DNA from: Deinococcus aquaticus
GTDB taxonomy: Bacteria > Deinococcota > Deinococci > Deinococcales > Deinococcaceae
Assembly: GCF_028622095.1 (NCBI RefSeq)
Contig: NZ_CP115165.1
Span: 1,857,501-1,921,500 of the forward strand
Length of the DNA: 64,000 nt
Reading direction: 5' to 3'
A model generated the notes under the pieces. It was given only the letters and a program-made list of their open reading frames with translations, searched no databases and was not told the DNA's origin. Below are positions 39,409 to 53,040 of the stretch, one piece after another. Position 1 is the stretch's first letter, and every line of letters begins with the position of its first letter. The position numbers and the translations under genes were made by a program.

Positions 39409-40052
39409 GGCTCTGAACCCTGATCCGGCAGGGCGCGCAGCGTGGCCAGCGAACGGTCCCGCAGTGCCAGTTCCGGGTCCACTCCCGCGCTGCGCGCCCA
39501 GGCGACCACGGCCGCCAGCACGTCCGCCACGCCCCCAGCGGTATCCGGGGCCTGCGCGGCGGCCTGCGCGACCGCCGCACGGGCTGCTGCCTCCGCACCC
39601 TTCGGGACGCCCGCCAGCTTCTGCGTTTTCGCCTCACGGGCCAGCGCTCCCAGCCCGGCCGGCACGCGGTCCTCGGCGCGGCGCGGCTGGCCGCCGCGTT
39701 CCTGCGCCTTGATCTCCTGCCAGTTCCTCATGACGTCCGCGCTGTCCTGTACGTTCACCTCACCGAACACATGGGGGTGACGGCGCACCAGTTTCTCCAC
39801 CACACCGCGCTCGACGGCCGCGTAATCGAACGTGCCGGCCTCCTCGGCAATCACGCTGTGGAACGCCACCTGAAGCAGCACGTCGCCCAGCTCGTCACTG
39901 AGCGCCGCCGGGTCGCCGCTGCCCGCCGCGTCAGACGCCTCGGCCGCCTCCTCCAGCAGGTAGGGGCGCAGGGATTCGTGGGTCTGCTCCTGATCCCAGG
40001 GGCAGCCGTCGGGGGCGCGCAGGCGGCGCATGATTGTCAGCAGGTCCTGCAT
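39405..40052 (-). CDS. mazG: Nucleoside triphosphate pyrophosphohydrolase MazG
   Basis: A 215-residue MazG enzyme that removes damaged or surplus NTPs. The acidic metal motif is clear in [11 protein letters not shown] and [14 protein letters not shown], preceded by [18 protein letters not shown]. It is shorter than the two-domain E. coli MazG, because the second domain is reduced to a tail rich in Ala. I chose ATG 40052 since TACATT lies 6 bases before it and the family N-terminus begins there; the longer frame is not needed. Co-translated with the CoA pyrophosphatase. Confidence 0.93.
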   Translation of the reverse strand: MQDLLTIMRRLRAPDGCPWDQEQTHESLRPYLLEEAAEASDAAGSGDPAALSDELGDVLLQVAFHSVIAEEAGTFDYAAVERGVVEKLVRRHPHVFGEVNVQDSADVMRNWQEIKAQERGGQPRRAEDRVPAGLGALAREAKTQKLAGVPKGAEAAARAAVAQAAAQAPDTAGGVADVLAAVVAWARSAGVDPELALRDRSLATLRALPDQGSEP

Positions 40053-40191
40053 ACCGCCAATGTAACGCGCTGGCCCACACCTGTTCCCGTCACCGCCACC
40101 CCACGGCCAACATGAGGCCGGGCCGCCCACTGCGCGCGGTCCCTCACCCTCACTTCACGCGGCGTCAGGTGGCATGTGATGCACTGCTGCC

Positions 40192-40674
40192 ATGACCCTT
40201 ACCGCACCCCGCACCCTGACCCTCCTGCCCGCCGCCCTGCTGCTCACTGCCGGCCTCCAGGGGGCCGGCGCCCAGGTCGCCCCGGCCAACTGGAACGGCG
40301 CGGCCCTGTCGTCCGCCACCTTCGTGATCCTGGACCCCCAGATTCAGGGGAACCCCAACGCCGTCAGCGCCCAGCAGCGCCAGGGCGTCCTGGAAGCCAT
40401 GAAACGCGACTCGGCCGGAGCCATCAAGCGCCGCTACCCGAACGCCGTGATCGCCACCGACCCCGCCGCGCCCGGCGCCGTGCAGGTCAAGCCGGTCCTG
40501 GTCACGCCGTCCGTGCTGGCCCCCTGGAACAAACTGACCGCCCAGCTGGAATTCCGTATGCCCGCCGGGAACAACGTGATTCTCAAGCAGGACTTCGGCG
40601 TGCTGACCCTCTGGCAGAAGCAGTCCGAGGCGGCCAACTACATGTACGACGTGCTGGCCCAGCGCCTGCCCTGA
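40192..40674 (+). CDS. Secreted protein, function unknown
   Basis: A 160-residue exported protein with a signal peptide at about 1-27 (ending QGAGAQ). The mature part of about 130 residues begins VAPANWNGAALSSATFVI and has a basic region (AMKRDSAGAIKRRYPNAV) and Trp-containing strands (LAPWNK, TLWQK). No family came to mind; DUF4136-like secreted proteins are similar in size only. TGCACT lies 6 bases before the ATG but is a weak -10 box. A short stem-loop terminator follows the stop. Confidence 0.75.
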   Translation: MTLTAPRTLTLLPAALLLTAGLQGAGAQVAPANWNGAALSSATFVILDPQIQGNPNAVSAQQRQGVLEAMKRDSAGAIKRRYPNAVIATDPAAPGAVQVKPVLVTPSVLAPWNKLTAQLEFRMPAGNNVILKQDFGVLTLWQKQSEAANYMYDVLAQRLP

Positions 40675-40689
40675 ACGCCGCCTGATCCT

Positions 40690-40720
40690 GCCTGTCCGGC
40701 TGGAACGGGCAGGCGTTTTA
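40690..40720 (+). terminator. Terminator after the 160-residue protein
   Basis: GCCTGTCC pairs with GGGCAGGC (one G-T wobble) around a 9-base loop, followed by GTTTTA. Confidence 0.7.
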
Positions 40721-40904
40721 CTGTACGCTGGGCGCAGAACCTCTCATTTGACCTGTGGGTCAGTGAGCTGGGATTGCCGGGTGGACGCCCACTGCTCAGG
40801 CAATGCCGACGCCCACTGAGCTTACCCGGCTGAGACGTTCGGAACCGGAACGATCCATGACACGCGACTGAACAACTGGGCGCACTGTGGAGGTGAGGGT
40901 TGAG

Positions 40905-41159
40905 ATGACCAGAAAAGAGTACCTGATCCGTTGCGCACTCATCAGCGTCCGCCGCCGCCTGGGCCGCGTGGTCCTGACCGGCCTCCTGCTGGGAGCCGCG
41001 GCCGCCGCCCTTGGCCTTCCGCTCGCCCTGGCCGCCCTTGGCCTGCTGCTGGGCATGGCCGGCACGGCCGCCTGGATCGCCGTTCAATCCTCTCAGCGCC
41101 ACGCGGATGACGTGCTGCCCGCCTCGGTCACGCGGGGCGATACCGTGCAGCCCTCCTGA
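40905..41159 (+). CDS. Small membrane protein, function unknown
   Basis: An 84-residue protein: a basic N-terminus (MTRKEYLIRCALISVRRRLGR), one long or two short membrane helices at about 27-65, and a polar C-terminal tail. ATG 40905 has GGAGGTGAGG 6-10 bases upstream, better than an in-frame GTG at 40887. No family recognised. The 180 bases before it hold no other gene, and the next gene has its own promoter. Confidence 0.65.
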   Translation: MTRKEYLIRCALISVRRRLGRVVLTGLLLGAAAAALGLPLALAALGLLLGMAGTAAWIAVQSSQRHADDVLPASVTRGDTVQPS

Positions 41160-41248
41160 CTGCAGACAGCCGCTGCGTGCGGCCAGGAGAACGTTCATTC
41201 GGAAGCCTGCTTACATGGACGCCCCGGTTCCCGTGTTAACGTCCGGAC

Positions 41249-41977
41249 ATGACGGATTCCAGTAATTCCACTACCAGCACGAAGAAAAGCGCCTTCATTA
41301 CCGGGGCCAGCAAGGGCATCGGTCTCTCGGTCGCGCGCGCCCTGATCGCCGACGGGTACGCCGTGACCATCACCAGCCGGAACGCCGCCGAGATCGCGCA
41401 GGTTGCGGGTGAACTGGGCGCGCAGGCACGTGGCGTGGCCTGCGACGTGAAGGACCCGGCGGCCGTGCAGAGCGAGGTGGACGCCCACGTGCAGGCCTTC
41501 GGTGGTCTGGACGTGCTGTTCGTGAACGCGGGTGTGGGGCACTTCGGGAATATTGCGGACCTGAGCATTCAGGAGTGGCAGGACGTGATCGACACGAACC
41601 TCAGCGGTGCGTTCTACACCGTCAAGGCGGCCATTCCGGCCCTGTCGCAGAGCGGCGGGTACATCTTCACGCTGTCCAGCCTTGCCGGGAAGAACCCCCT
41701 GCCGGGCGGCGGGGCGTACAACGCCAGCAAGTTCGGCCTGAACGGCCTCAGTGAGGTCATGAACCTCGACCTGCGTGACCGGGGCATCAAGGTCACGCAG
41801 ATCATGCCGGGCAGCGTCGCCACGCACTTCGCGGGGCACACCCCGGACGCCCAGAAGGACGCCTGGAAGATTCAGCCGGAGGATCTCGCTCAGTTGACCG
41901 TGGACCTGCTGCACATGCCCGCCCGGACCCTGCCCAGCCGCGTGGAAGTGCGCCCCAGCCAGCCGCCGAAGAAGTAA
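41249..41977 (+). CDS. Short-chain dehydrogenase/reductase
   Basis: A 242-residue SDR oxidoreductase. The NAD(P) loop is TGASKGIG (18-25), the NAG motif is at about 93-95, the catalytic Ser is in TLSSLAG and the Tyr-x-x-x-Lys pair is YNASK near residue 156. The substrate is not evident; a Ser/Thr-rich N-terminal tail of 12 residues is extra. TAACGT ends 6 bases before the ATG. A 14-bp stem-loop terminator follows. Confidence 0.95.
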   Translation: MTDSSNSTTSTKKSAFITGASKGIGLSVARALIADGYAVTITSRNAAEIAQVAGELGAQARGVACDVKDPAAVQSEVDAHVQAFGGLDVLFVNAGVGHFGNIADLSIQEWQDVIDTNLSGAFYTVKAAIPALSQSGGYIFTLSSLAGKNPLPGGGAYNASKFGLNGLSEVMNLDLRDRGIKVTQIMPGSVATHFAGHTPDAQKDAWKIQPEDLAQLTVDLLHMPARTLPSRVEVRPSQPPKK

Positions 41978-41988
41978 CCGGAAGGTGG

Positions 41989-42036
41989 GTGATGGTTGAT
42001 GGAAAGGGGAGAGCCCGGTCCATCAACCATCACCTT
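41989..42036 (+). terminator. GTGATGGTTGATGG stem-loop terminator
   Basis: GTGATGGTTGATGG and CCATCAACCATCAC pair perfectly over 14 bp around a 17-base loop, followed by CTTTT. It uses the same TGATGGT words as the other gene-end repeats. Confidence 0.85.
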
Positions 42037-42078
42037 TTGACCATCAACAGCTTTTGCCCGTGCTGCTAGAATGCGCGG

Positions 42079-42501
42079 GTGTACACGAACCGCCGCGCTC
42101 ATTACGAGTACGAACTACTGGAGCGCTTCGAGGCAGGCATCAGCCTGACCGGCAGTGAAGTCAAGAGCATCCGCGCCGGTGGCGTGGATTTCCGTGACGC
42201 GTTCGCGCGCCTGAGCGGCGGGAACGTGGACCTGGAAGGTCTGTACATCCCCACGTACATGGAAGCGACCTACAACAACCACGAGCCGCGCCGCACCCGC
42301 CGCCTGCTGCTGAACCGTGACGAGATCAGCAAGATGAAGCGCGGCCTGGACCAGAAGGGCCTGACCCTGGTGCCCACCCGCCTGTACCAGAAAGGCCGGT
42401 ACTTCAAGGTGGAACTGGCCCTGGCGCGCGGCAAGAAACTGCACGACAAACGCCGCGCCGAGGCTGACAAGACCGTGCGCCGGGAGCTGCGCGAACTGTG
42501 A
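42079..42501 (+). CDS. smpB: SsrA-binding protein SmpB
   Basis: A 140-residue SmpB, partner of tmRNA in rescuing stalled ribosomes. Family motifs are visible: YELLERFEAGISLTGSEVKSIR, GLYIPTYMEATY with NHEPRRTRRLLLNRDEI, and the basic C-terminal tail (KKLHDKRRAEADKTVRRELREL) that mimics mRNA. TAGAAT ends 6 bases before the GTG at 42079, which fixes this start and a leaderless mRNA. The stop overlaps the next gene (GTGA). No ssrA gene is seen in the window. Confidence 0.97.
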   Translation: MYTNRRAHYEYELLERFEAGISLTGSEVKSIRAGGVDFRDAFARLSGGNVDLEGLYIPTYMEATYNNHEPRRTRRLLLNRDEISKMKRGLDQKGLTLVPTRLYQKGRYFKVELALARGKKLHDKRRAEADKTVRRELREL

Positions 42502-43895
42502 GGGCCGGCCCAGTGACCCGCGCGGCGCGCGGACGGACCAGAGCGGCCTGGACGGTCCTGGCCGGCAGTCTGCTGCTGGTCGGACTGGCGAGCGCGCAGA
42601 TCGCGTTCAGCCGCCTGAACCTGGCGGGCAAGCAGGTGGAGAGCATTCAGCTGTACGGCGCGGAGTACGCCAGTCAGTCGGCCCTGAGCGGCCTGCTGAC
42701 CGTCGCGCGTGACGGCGGCGTGGTCCGCGTGACGGGGCTGGGGCACACGCTGCTGCTGCCCATCGACGAGGATCAGCAGCGGGCCACGACCACCTTCAAC
42801 ACCGTGCAGCTCGACACGCGCCGCCTGAACGCCCGCGCCGCCACGCTGGTGAACGGCAACCTGTACCTGCCGCTGGACACCCTGGCCAACGGTCTGGGCG
42901 CGCAGTACCAGAAGGGTGAATTCAAGGTGGCGGCCCCGGCCCTGCTGTCGGTCAGCAGCCGCGCCGGACGGGACAGCGACCGCATCGTGCTGGACCTGAG
43001 CCGCGACGTGGAGATCAGCGACGAGCAGCGCGGCGACCGCGTGGTCGTCACGCTGCGCGGCCTAAGCGGCGACGCCCGCCGCTACACCACGCGCGGTGCG
43101 TTCGTCCCGAGCGCTGAGGTTAAGCGCGAGGGCAGCGACCTGACCCTCACGCTGCCCGTGACGGCCGCCACCGGGTACCGGGTGTTCAAGGTCGTGCGGC
43201 CCGGTAGCGTACGCGTCGTCGTGGACGCCGGACCGGGTGTCGGCCGCCGCAGCCCGGAACTGCTCAGGCGCGTCACGCGGCCCCTGGTCGTGCTGGACCC
43301 CGCGCGGGTCAGTGGCGTGGGCCGCGACGTGACGCTGGACGTCGCCCGGCGCGCGGCGGAACTGCTCACCCGCGCCGGGTGGCAGGTGCAGGTCACGCGG
43401 GATACCGGCAGCGCCCTGAGCCGCGAGGACACCCTGAAACTCGCCCGTCAGAGCGACGTGTACCTGGGACTGGACCTGGGCCGCTTTCCGGGTTCGTCGC
43501 GTGGCGGCGTGACCGTGTACGAGCAGACCGGGCAGGCCCCGGCGCGCATCGTGAATTCCATCCGCACCGGCACCAGCGTCCCGTACGGCGGACTGGTCGT
43601 CGCCGGGACCGGCAGCACCCGCCGCCTGAGCGAACTGCTGCGCGGCGAACTGAAAGGCGGGGGCGTGAACGCGGCGCAGGAAACCACCTCGCGCGTGCTG
43701 ACGCTGGGCGAGGCCCCGCAGGCGGCCCTGCTGCTGGAACTGGGATGGTCCAGTAACTCGCAGGACCTCGCGAACCTGACGGTGGATGACCGCCTGCAGG
43801 TCATGGCGGTCGCCGTGGCCCGCTCGGTCGCCACGTACCTCACAGCCCGCGCGAACAACAACGCCAACATCTCGGCCGAGGGAGCCGCGCAGTGA
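42498..43895 (+). CDS. AMIN and amidase_3-like protein, zinc site lost
   Basis: A 465-residue exported protein with signal peptide 1-34. An AMIN domain (about 150-255) usually targets cell-wall amidases to peptidoglycan. The C-terminal ~200 residues follow the amidase_3 fold from VVLDP to LLLELGWSSN. The zinc residues are gone: the HGG His site reads DPAR (267-270), the second ligand Glu is missing in a shortened loop, and the SIHAN His reads GLDLGR (324-329). Only the last Glu (Glu414) remains. It is probably an inactive homologue that binds wall or a partner. Co-translated with smpB and the GerMN gene. Confidence 0.85.
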   Translation: MRAGPVTRAARGRTRAAWTVLAGSLLLVGLASAQIAFSRLNLAGKQVESIQLYGAEYASQSALSGLLTVARDGGVVRVTGLGHTLLLPIDEDQQRATTTFNTVQLDTRRLNARAATLVNGNLYLPLDTLANGLGAQYQKGEFKVAAPALLSVSSRAGRDSDRIVLDLSRDVEISDEQRGDRVVVTLRGLSGDARRYTTRGAFVPSAEVKREGSDLTLTLPVTAATGYRVFKVVRPGSVRVVVDAGPGVGRRSPELLRRVTRPLVVLDPARVSGVGRDVTLDVARRAAELLTRAGWQVQVTRDTGSALSREDTLKLARQSDVYLGLDLGRFPGSSRGGVTVYEQTGQAPARIVNSIRTGTSVPYGGLVVAGTGSTRRLSELLRGELKGGGVNAAQETTSRVLTLGEAPQAALLLELGWSSNSQDLANLTVDDRLQVMAVAVARSVATYLTARANNNANISAEGAAQ

Positions 43896-44455
43896 GCGGC
43901 GCGCTGGGCGGTGTGGCGCGGGTGTTCTCGCTGTTCAACGTGGTCGCGGCGGGCCTGCTTGCCACGTCGGTGCTGGCGCTTCAGGCGGTGCAGCGCCCCC
44001 CGGTGGCCCCCACGCCTCCCAAACTGGAACTGACCGAACGGACGTCCCTGAAAGTCAAGGTGTACTTCACGGACAGCAAGGTGCAGCTCCTGAAACCCGA
44101 GACACGTACCGTGCTGGTCACCAAGAGTAACGCCCGCGCGGTCGCCCAGGCGGCCCTGAACGTCTGGGCGGACGGCCCGTACGACCGGAACCTGCTGGCC
44201 GTCGTGCCGGCCAAAACGGCCCCGCCGAAGGTGTACCTGCGCGGGCAGCATTTCTTCGTGGACCTGCCCGCCGCGTACGCCAACCTGCGCTACGGCACCA
44301 GCGGCGAGCGGATGCTGCTGTGCACGGTGACGCGCACCCTGCTCGAGGACCGGGGTGAGGACGTGACCTTCCTGGTCGGCGGGGAGAACGTGGAAAGCCT
44401 GGGCCACCTGGATCTGCGCGAGCCGTACACCCGCCGGGACTGCGCCGACCAGTGA
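43892..44455 (+). CDS. GerMN domain membrane-anchored protein
   Basis: A 187-residue protein with one membrane helix near the N-terminus (about 13-34) and a GerMN domain outside. The domain is visible as KVKVYFTDSKVQLL, then NLLAVVPAKTAPPKVYLRGQHFFVDLP and the MLLCTVTRTLLE helix. GerMN domains occur in spore and envelope proteins and likely bind wall or other proteins. It starts with GTG in a GTGA overlap with the amidase-like gene, so smpB, the amidase-like protein and this one form a unit. Two Cys residues may form a disulfide. Confidence 0.85.
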   Translation: MSGALGGVARVFSLFNVVAAGLLATSVLALQAVQRPPVAPTPPKLELTERTSLKVKVYFTDSKVQLLKPETRTVLVTKSNARAVAQAALNVWADGPYDRNLLAVVPAKTAPPKVYLRGQHFFVDLPAAYANLRYGTSGERMLLCTVTRTLLEDRGEDVTFLVGGENVESLGHLDLREPYTRRDCADQ

Positions 44456-44531
44456 CGCCCGCCGCCCCCCGCCCCGGAGGTCCGGCCTGAGCCTCAGGTG
44501 CCCCGCCTGAGCGCCCAGCGCGCGACCCGTC

Positions 44532-47500
44532 ATGCTTCAGAGCGTCACCCTTCAGGGTTTCAAATCCTTCGCTGACCGCACCCGCCTGGACTTCGGTCCC
44601 GGCGTGAGCGCCGTCATCGGTCCGAACGGCAGCGGCAAGAGCAACGTGGTCGAGGCGATCCGCTGGGCCACGCATCAGGCCCGCGCGCGTGAACTGCGGG
44701 CGGCGCGCGCCCAGGAACTGATCTTCCACGGCAGCGGCGGCAAGGCCCCGCTGGGACTGGCGGAAGTGCAACTGGAACTCCGCACGCCCGCCGGGGAGCG
44801 CGTGAACCTCGCGCGGCGCATCTACCGCGACGGGGCGGCCGAACAGGACCTGAACGGCCGCCCCGCCCGCGTGCGCGACGTTCACGGGGCGCTGCGCGGC
44901 ACCGGCCTGGGACCGGGCGGACTGGCCGTGATCGGGCAGGGCGAGGTCAGCGGCGTCGTGCAGGCCGAGGGGAAGACCCTGCTGGGGTACGTGCAGGAGG
45001 CCGCCGGGCTGTCCCGCGCCGTCACCGCCCGCCAGGAAACCGAGGCGCGGCTGCGCGAGGCCGACACACACCTAGACGCGCTGAGGCTGGTGCTTCAGGA
45101 ACGCGCCGCGACCCTGGCCCGCCTGGAACAGGCCGCGCTGGACGCCCGCCGCTGGCACGACCTGACCCTGCGCACCCTGACGCTTCAGGACGCCCTGAAA
45201 CGCGAGCGGCAGGCCGCGCTGGCCCGCGAGATCGCCGCCGCGCGCGCTGAGGCCGCCGAACTGGACGCCCGCAGCGCCGCGCTGGGCGGCGAGGTGCAGG
45301 CCGCCGCCGCTGCCGTCGAGGCCGCCCGCGAGGCCGCGCAGGCCGCCCGCGCCCGGCGCGACGCGCACGCCGGAGCCCTGGAGACCCTGCGGGCCGCCCG
45401 CGCCGCGCACGAGCAGGCCGCCCGTTACCGCGACCACTTGGACCGCGAGCAGGTCAGCCTGAACGCCGAACTGGCCGCGCTGCCCACCCGCATGCCCGAC
45501 CAGCTCGCCCCGGACCTGGGCGCGCTGGACGCCGCGCTGCACGCCGCCCGCGAGGCCGCCGCCGCTGCCGAGGCCCGCGCCCGCCGCCTGGACGCCGACC
45601 TGACCCGCGCCCGCGCCCTGGTCGCCCGCGCCGCCGAGGCGCACGCCCGCCAGGACGCCAGCCGCGAGACCCTGCGCGCCGAACTGGACCGCGCGCAGGG
45701 CAACCTGGAAGTCACGCTGGAGAACCTCGCGGCGGCCCGCGAACGCCTGGACGCCGCCCGCACCGCGCACGCGCACGCCGCGCAAGGGCACGCCGCGCTG
45801 CACACAGAGCGCGAGGCCGCCGCTGCCCACGAACGGCACCTGGACGCCGAACTGGCCCGCGTGAACGCCAGCGTCGCCCCGCTGCGCCGCGAACGCGAAC
45901 GCCTGGAAGCCGCCCTGAACTCCTACGCCCGCTACGGCGAGGGCGCCCGCAACGCCCTGCGCCTCGACCATGCGGGCATCGTCGGGTCCGTCGCGGACCT
46001 GCTGACCGTCCCCGCCGAGTACGAGGTCGCGGTGGGCGCCGCGCTGGGCCGCCGCCTGGAACAGGTCGTCGTGAACCGGGCGGACGACGCCCGCGAGATC
46101 ATCGAGGAACTCCGGCGCAGCGGGGGCCGCGCGACCTTCCTGCCGCTGGACCTGATCCGCGCCCGCCCCCGCCGCGACGCGGCCCTGCTGCGCGAGGACG
46201 GCGTGATCGGCAACCTCGCGGACCTGTGCCCCAGCGACCCGCCCCTGGTCGCCGAGAGCATCCTGGCCGACACGCTGATCGTGCGGGACCTGCGCGCCGC
46301 GAACCGCATCGCCCGCACGCACGCCAGCCGCCCGCGCCTCGTGACGCTGGACGGCGAACTCGTTGAACCCGGCGGGGCCATCACCGGGGGCCGCGCCCGC
46401 GATACCGGCAGCGGCGTTCTGGCCGACCAGCGCCGCTTCCAGGAACTCGACGCGGAACTGGAGGACGCAGACAGCCAGGGCGCACGCCTGAGTGCCGAAC
46501 TGAAGAAGGTGCAGGCCACCCTGGGCGGCAGCGACGAACGCCACGCTGCGCTGCGCCGCGCGCTGGACGACGCCACCCGCGAGGAGCAGGCCGCCGAGCG
46601 GCGCGTCACGGAACTTGCCGCGCAGGAACGCAGCCTCCAGGCCAACCGCGACCGCCTCGCCGCGCGCCTCGGGCCGGACGTCGATCCCACCCCCGCCGAC
46701 CTCCCGGAACCCGGCGCGCCCCTGCCGGACCTGATCGCCCTGGAAGCCGACCTGCACACCGAACGCGCCGCCGCCGAGACGCACCGCGCCGCCGAACGAG
46801 GGGCCGCCGAGGCCCTCGCCCTGGCCCGCGAGACGGACGCCGCGTGGCGCGCCTTCCGCGCCGGCCGCGCCCGCGCCGGGGAACTCCGCGAGCGCCTGAA
46901 CGCCAGCGCGCAGGCCATCGCCGCGCAGGACGCGCACCTGCACGCCGCCGCCGCCGAGGTCACGCGCCGCGAGGCTGCGCTCGGCACGCTCGACGAACAC
47001 GAGGCCGCCCGCGCCGACTACACCCGCGAGCAGGCCGCGCAGACGTACAGCAACCTGATCGCCACGCAGAACCGCGCCCGCATCCGCCTGGAAGACCTGC
47101 GCGTTCTGATCGCCCGGCGCGAGGGCAGCCTGGAACCCATCCCCGACGGCTGCCTGCCGCCCGGCACGCCCCGCGAATGGACGGCCGAACTGAACGCCGC
47201 CCGCGCCGCGCTGGACGCCCTGGGACCCGTGAACGCCCGCGCCGAGGCCGACCTGCACGCCGAACAGGCCGCGCTGGACGCCCAGCAGGCCGAACTGACC
47301 GACGCCGACAGCGCCGCCGCCGAACTGCGCGCCCACCTGCACGACCTCGAAACCGCCGAGGGGACCGCCACCGCCGCTGCCTTCGACCGCGTGAACACCG
47401 CCTTCCGCGAGTACAGCGCCGAACTGCTCGGCGGAACCGGCGAACTGGAACGCGAACTCGACGACCAGGGGCGCCTGCGCGGCCTGCGCCTCGCCGTGCA

Positions 47501-47849
47501 GCCACGCGGGAAACGCACCCGCTCCATGACCCTGCTCTCGGCCGGGGAACGCACCATGGCGGGCCTGGGGTTCCTGTTCGCCCTGAACCACGCCGGCGGG
47601 GAGGGTAGTGCGGGTGGCCTCCCGCTGGCCGTGCTGGACGAGGTGGACGCCCCGCTGGACGAGGCGAACATCCGCCGCTTCACCGCCTTCCTGAAACTGT
47701 TCAGCGAGCGCGGCGCGCAGTTCCTGCTGGTCACGCACCAGAAGGCCACCATGGAAATCGCGCACGCCCTGTGGGGCGTCACCACCGACCAGACCGGCGC
47801 CAGCCGCGTCCTGAGCATCAAACAGCCCGGCGAGGCACAGGCCGGGTAA
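44532..47849 (+). CDS. smc: Chromosome segregation protein SMC
   Basis: A 1105-residue SMC ATPase that organises and condenses the chromosome with ScpA and ScpB. Walker A is GPNGSGKS (30-37). The long coiled coil is extremely Ala, Arg and Glu rich, broken by a hinge near residues 470-620 ([31 protein letters not shown]). The C-terminal head has [17 protein letters not shown] and the Walker [19 protein letters not shown]. It is slightly shorter than typical SMC (about 1180) because of shorter coils. It follows the GerMN gene after 76 bases and may share its transcript. Confidence 0.97.
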   Translation: MLQSVTLQGFKSFADRTRLDFGPGVSAVIGPNGSGKSNVVEAIRWATHQARARELRAARAQELIFHGSGGKAPLGLAEVQLELRTPAGERVNLARRIYRDGAAEQDLNGRPARVRDVHGALRGTGLGPGGLAVIGQGEVSGVVQAEGKTLLGYVQEAAGLSRAVTARQETEARLREADTHLDALRLVLQERAATLARLEQAALDARRWHDLTLRTLTLQDALKRERQAALAREIAAARAEAAELDARSAALGGEVQAAAAAVEAAREAAQAARARRDAHAGALETLRAARAAHEQAARYRDHLDREQVSLNAELAALPTRMPDQLAPDLGALDAALHAAREAAAAAEARARRLDADLTRARALVARAAEAHARQDASRETLRAELDRAQGNLEVTLENLAAARERLDAARTAHAHAAQGHAALHTEREAAAAHERHLDAELARVNASVAPLRRERERLEAALNSYARYGEGARNALRLDHAGIVGSVADLLTVPAEYEVAVGAALGRRLEQVVVNRADDAREIIEELRRSGGRATFLPLDLIRARPRRDAALLREDGVIGNLADLCPSDPPLVAESILADTLIVRDLRAANRIARTHASRPRLVTLDGELVEPGGAITGGRARDTGSGVLADQRRFQELDAELEDADSQGARLSAELKKVQATLGGSDERHAALRRALDDATREEQAAERRVTELAAQERSLQANRDRLAARLGPDVDPTPADLPEPGAPLPDLIALEADLHTERAAAETHRAAERGAAEALALARETDAAWRAFRAGRARAGELRERLNASAQAIAAQDAHLHAAAAEVTRREAALGTLDEHEAARADYTREQAAQTYSNLIATQNRARIRLEDLRVLIARREGSLEPIPDGCLPPGTPREWTAELNAARAALDALGPVNARAEADLHAEQAALDAQQAELTDADSAAAELRAHLHDLETAEGTATAAAFDRVNTAFREYSAELLGGTGELERELDDQGRLRGLRLAVQPRGKRTRSMTLLSAGERTMAGLGFLFALNHAGGEGSAGGLPLAVLDEVDAPLDEANIRRFTAFLKLFSERGAQFLLVTHQKATMEIAHALWGVTTDQTGASRVLSIKQPGEAQAG

Positions 47850-47912
47850 GCGGAGCTGTCAGCACGGGCAATTCTGCTGGCAACTCCCCGCCGCGCCCGC
47901 TACAGTCACGGC

Positions 47913-48263
47913 ATGAACCCAGCCCGCGCGCCCCAGTCCGTCCCGGCCCGCCTTGCCCAGATCGCGCTGTACGGCGTGGCGGCCGCCGCTGTGGCCGGGT
48001 TGGTCGCCCTGATTGTCAGTGCCGTCCTGAACGGCAGCCTCACCCGTAGCGGGACGGCCGACGCGCTCGGCTGGGGCGCGCTGATCCTGGGCTTCCTGTC
48101 CGGCGCGGTCGCGTACTCGCAGTCCGGGCAGAGCCGCATCGAAAGCACGATGCGCGCCCGCCTGGGCGAAGGCTACCGCGCGCCGGGCCTGCCCTGGCCG
48201 CAGATTCTGGCGCCGCTGATCGGGGCGGGCATCCTGTCGGCCATCGTGTTTGCCCTGAACTGA
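47913..48263 (+). CDS. Small membrane protein, function unknown
   Basis: A 116-residue protein with three or four membrane helices (about 16-40, 51-68 and 96-115) and a short polar loop (GQSRIESTMRARLGEGYRAP). I recognise no family. TACAGT ends 6 bases before the ATG, so the start is well supported. It lies just after smc with its own promoter. Confidence 0.8.
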   Translation: MNPARAPQSVPARLAQIALYGVAAAAVAGLVALIVSAVLNGSLTRSGTADALGWGALILGFLSGAVAYSQSGQSRIESTMRARLGEGYRAPGLPWPQILAPLIGAGILSAIVFALN

Positions 48264-48389
48264 CCTGGACGCTGGCGGATGACCTTCCTCCTGTTACGGC
48301 ATCTGCCAGATGAGGGAGGGGCTGCCCCCGCCGGGCTGCGCCATTCGGGCAGTGGTGCCGGGGGGCCGGCGCGTGCCATGCTGCTGGGT

Positions 48390-48791
48390 ATGAACGACAT
48401 GCAGACCAGTGCGGTGAACCCTTCGCCCCAGCAGGCGCTCATGGCGTTCCTGACGCACTGGCAGGGTCAGGAGTACCGCGCCATGGCGCTGTCCATGCCC
48501 GCGCGGGTGTTTCCCAGCGGGCGGCGCAGCGTGCGGCAGGTGCGCCGCGTGTACCCCGGCAGCCTGCGCGAGTTCAGTATTCTCGCGGCGCGCGACACGG
48601 ACCCCGCCGCCACGAACATCGACGTGCAGATGCTCTGGCGCGAGCGGGGCGGCCTGGAGATGGGCCGCGTGCGCTACCGCATGGTGTACGTGAACGAGCA
48701 CGACCAGCCCATCGCCCGTCACCACGAGGGCGGCGTGTGGAAGCCGTTCGCGACCTACACCCTGCCCGTGCCCCGGCCCCTGCGGGCCTGA
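48390..48791 (+). CDS. Small cytoplasmic protein, function unknown
   Basis: A 133-residue protein without signal or membrane segment. It reads like a SnoaL- or NTF2-type fold (QQALMAFLTHWQGQEYRAMALSMP, then strands with DVQMLWRERGG and VRYRMVYVNE), but the match is loose. CATGCT lies 7 bases before the ATG at 48390, a weak -10 box, so a longer N-terminus is possible. It ends next to a strong two-way terminator. Confidence 0.65.
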   Translation: MNDMQTSAVNPSPQQALMAFLTHWQGQEYRAMALSMPARVFPSGRRSVRQVRRVYPGSLREFSILAARDTDPAATNIDVQMLWRERGGLEMGRVRYRMVYVNEHDQPIARHHEGGVWKPFATYTLPVPRPLRA

Positions 48792-48801
48792 CCTGACCGG
48801 A

Positions 48802-48846
48802 CGCAGGAAGCGGGGCGAGTCACACAGACCTGCCCCGCTTCCTGCG
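48802..48846. terminator. Two-way terminator between convergent genes
   Basis: CGCAGGAAGCGGGGC and GCCCCGCTTCCTGCG pair perfectly over 15 bp around a 15-base loop. Confidence 0.85.
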
Positions 48847-48862
48847 CTCCGCGTCCCGCTAC

Positions 48863-50317
<1,455 letters not shown>

Positions 50318-50349
50318 GGCTGCATGGTATCGCTTCCAGCGATGGGGGG

Positions 50350-50392
50350 GATGGAGGATGGTTGAAGGTGGATGGGTGATGGTTGATGGAAG
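50350..50392. repeat. ATGGTTGATGG-type repeat before the amylase gene
   Basis: GATGGTTGAAGGTGGATGG is followed by GTGATGGTTGATGG at the 3' end of ppc. It uses the TGATGGT words of the other gene-end repeats but has no pairing arm here. Confidence 0.65.
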
Positions 50393-50492
50393 GTGCGCCC
50401 CGCGCCACTGCGCCTCACCGCGCCCCACCTTCCCAGGCCACGCACGGGAAAGGGGAGAGGTCGCCCCCTCCCCCACAACCCGCAATTCAGCT

Positions 50493-52985
<2,493 letters not shown>

Positions 52986-53040
52986 CGGTTACCTCGGTTG
53001 CAGAGAGTGGGCGCGCGGCAGAGTTCCAGCGTGGCCGCCT

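Noticed and set aside
45072..47765. 897-codon minus-strand ORF across smc
   Set aside because: It is the shadow of the Ala/Arg/Glu-rich SMC coiled coil; no domain appears in the translation.
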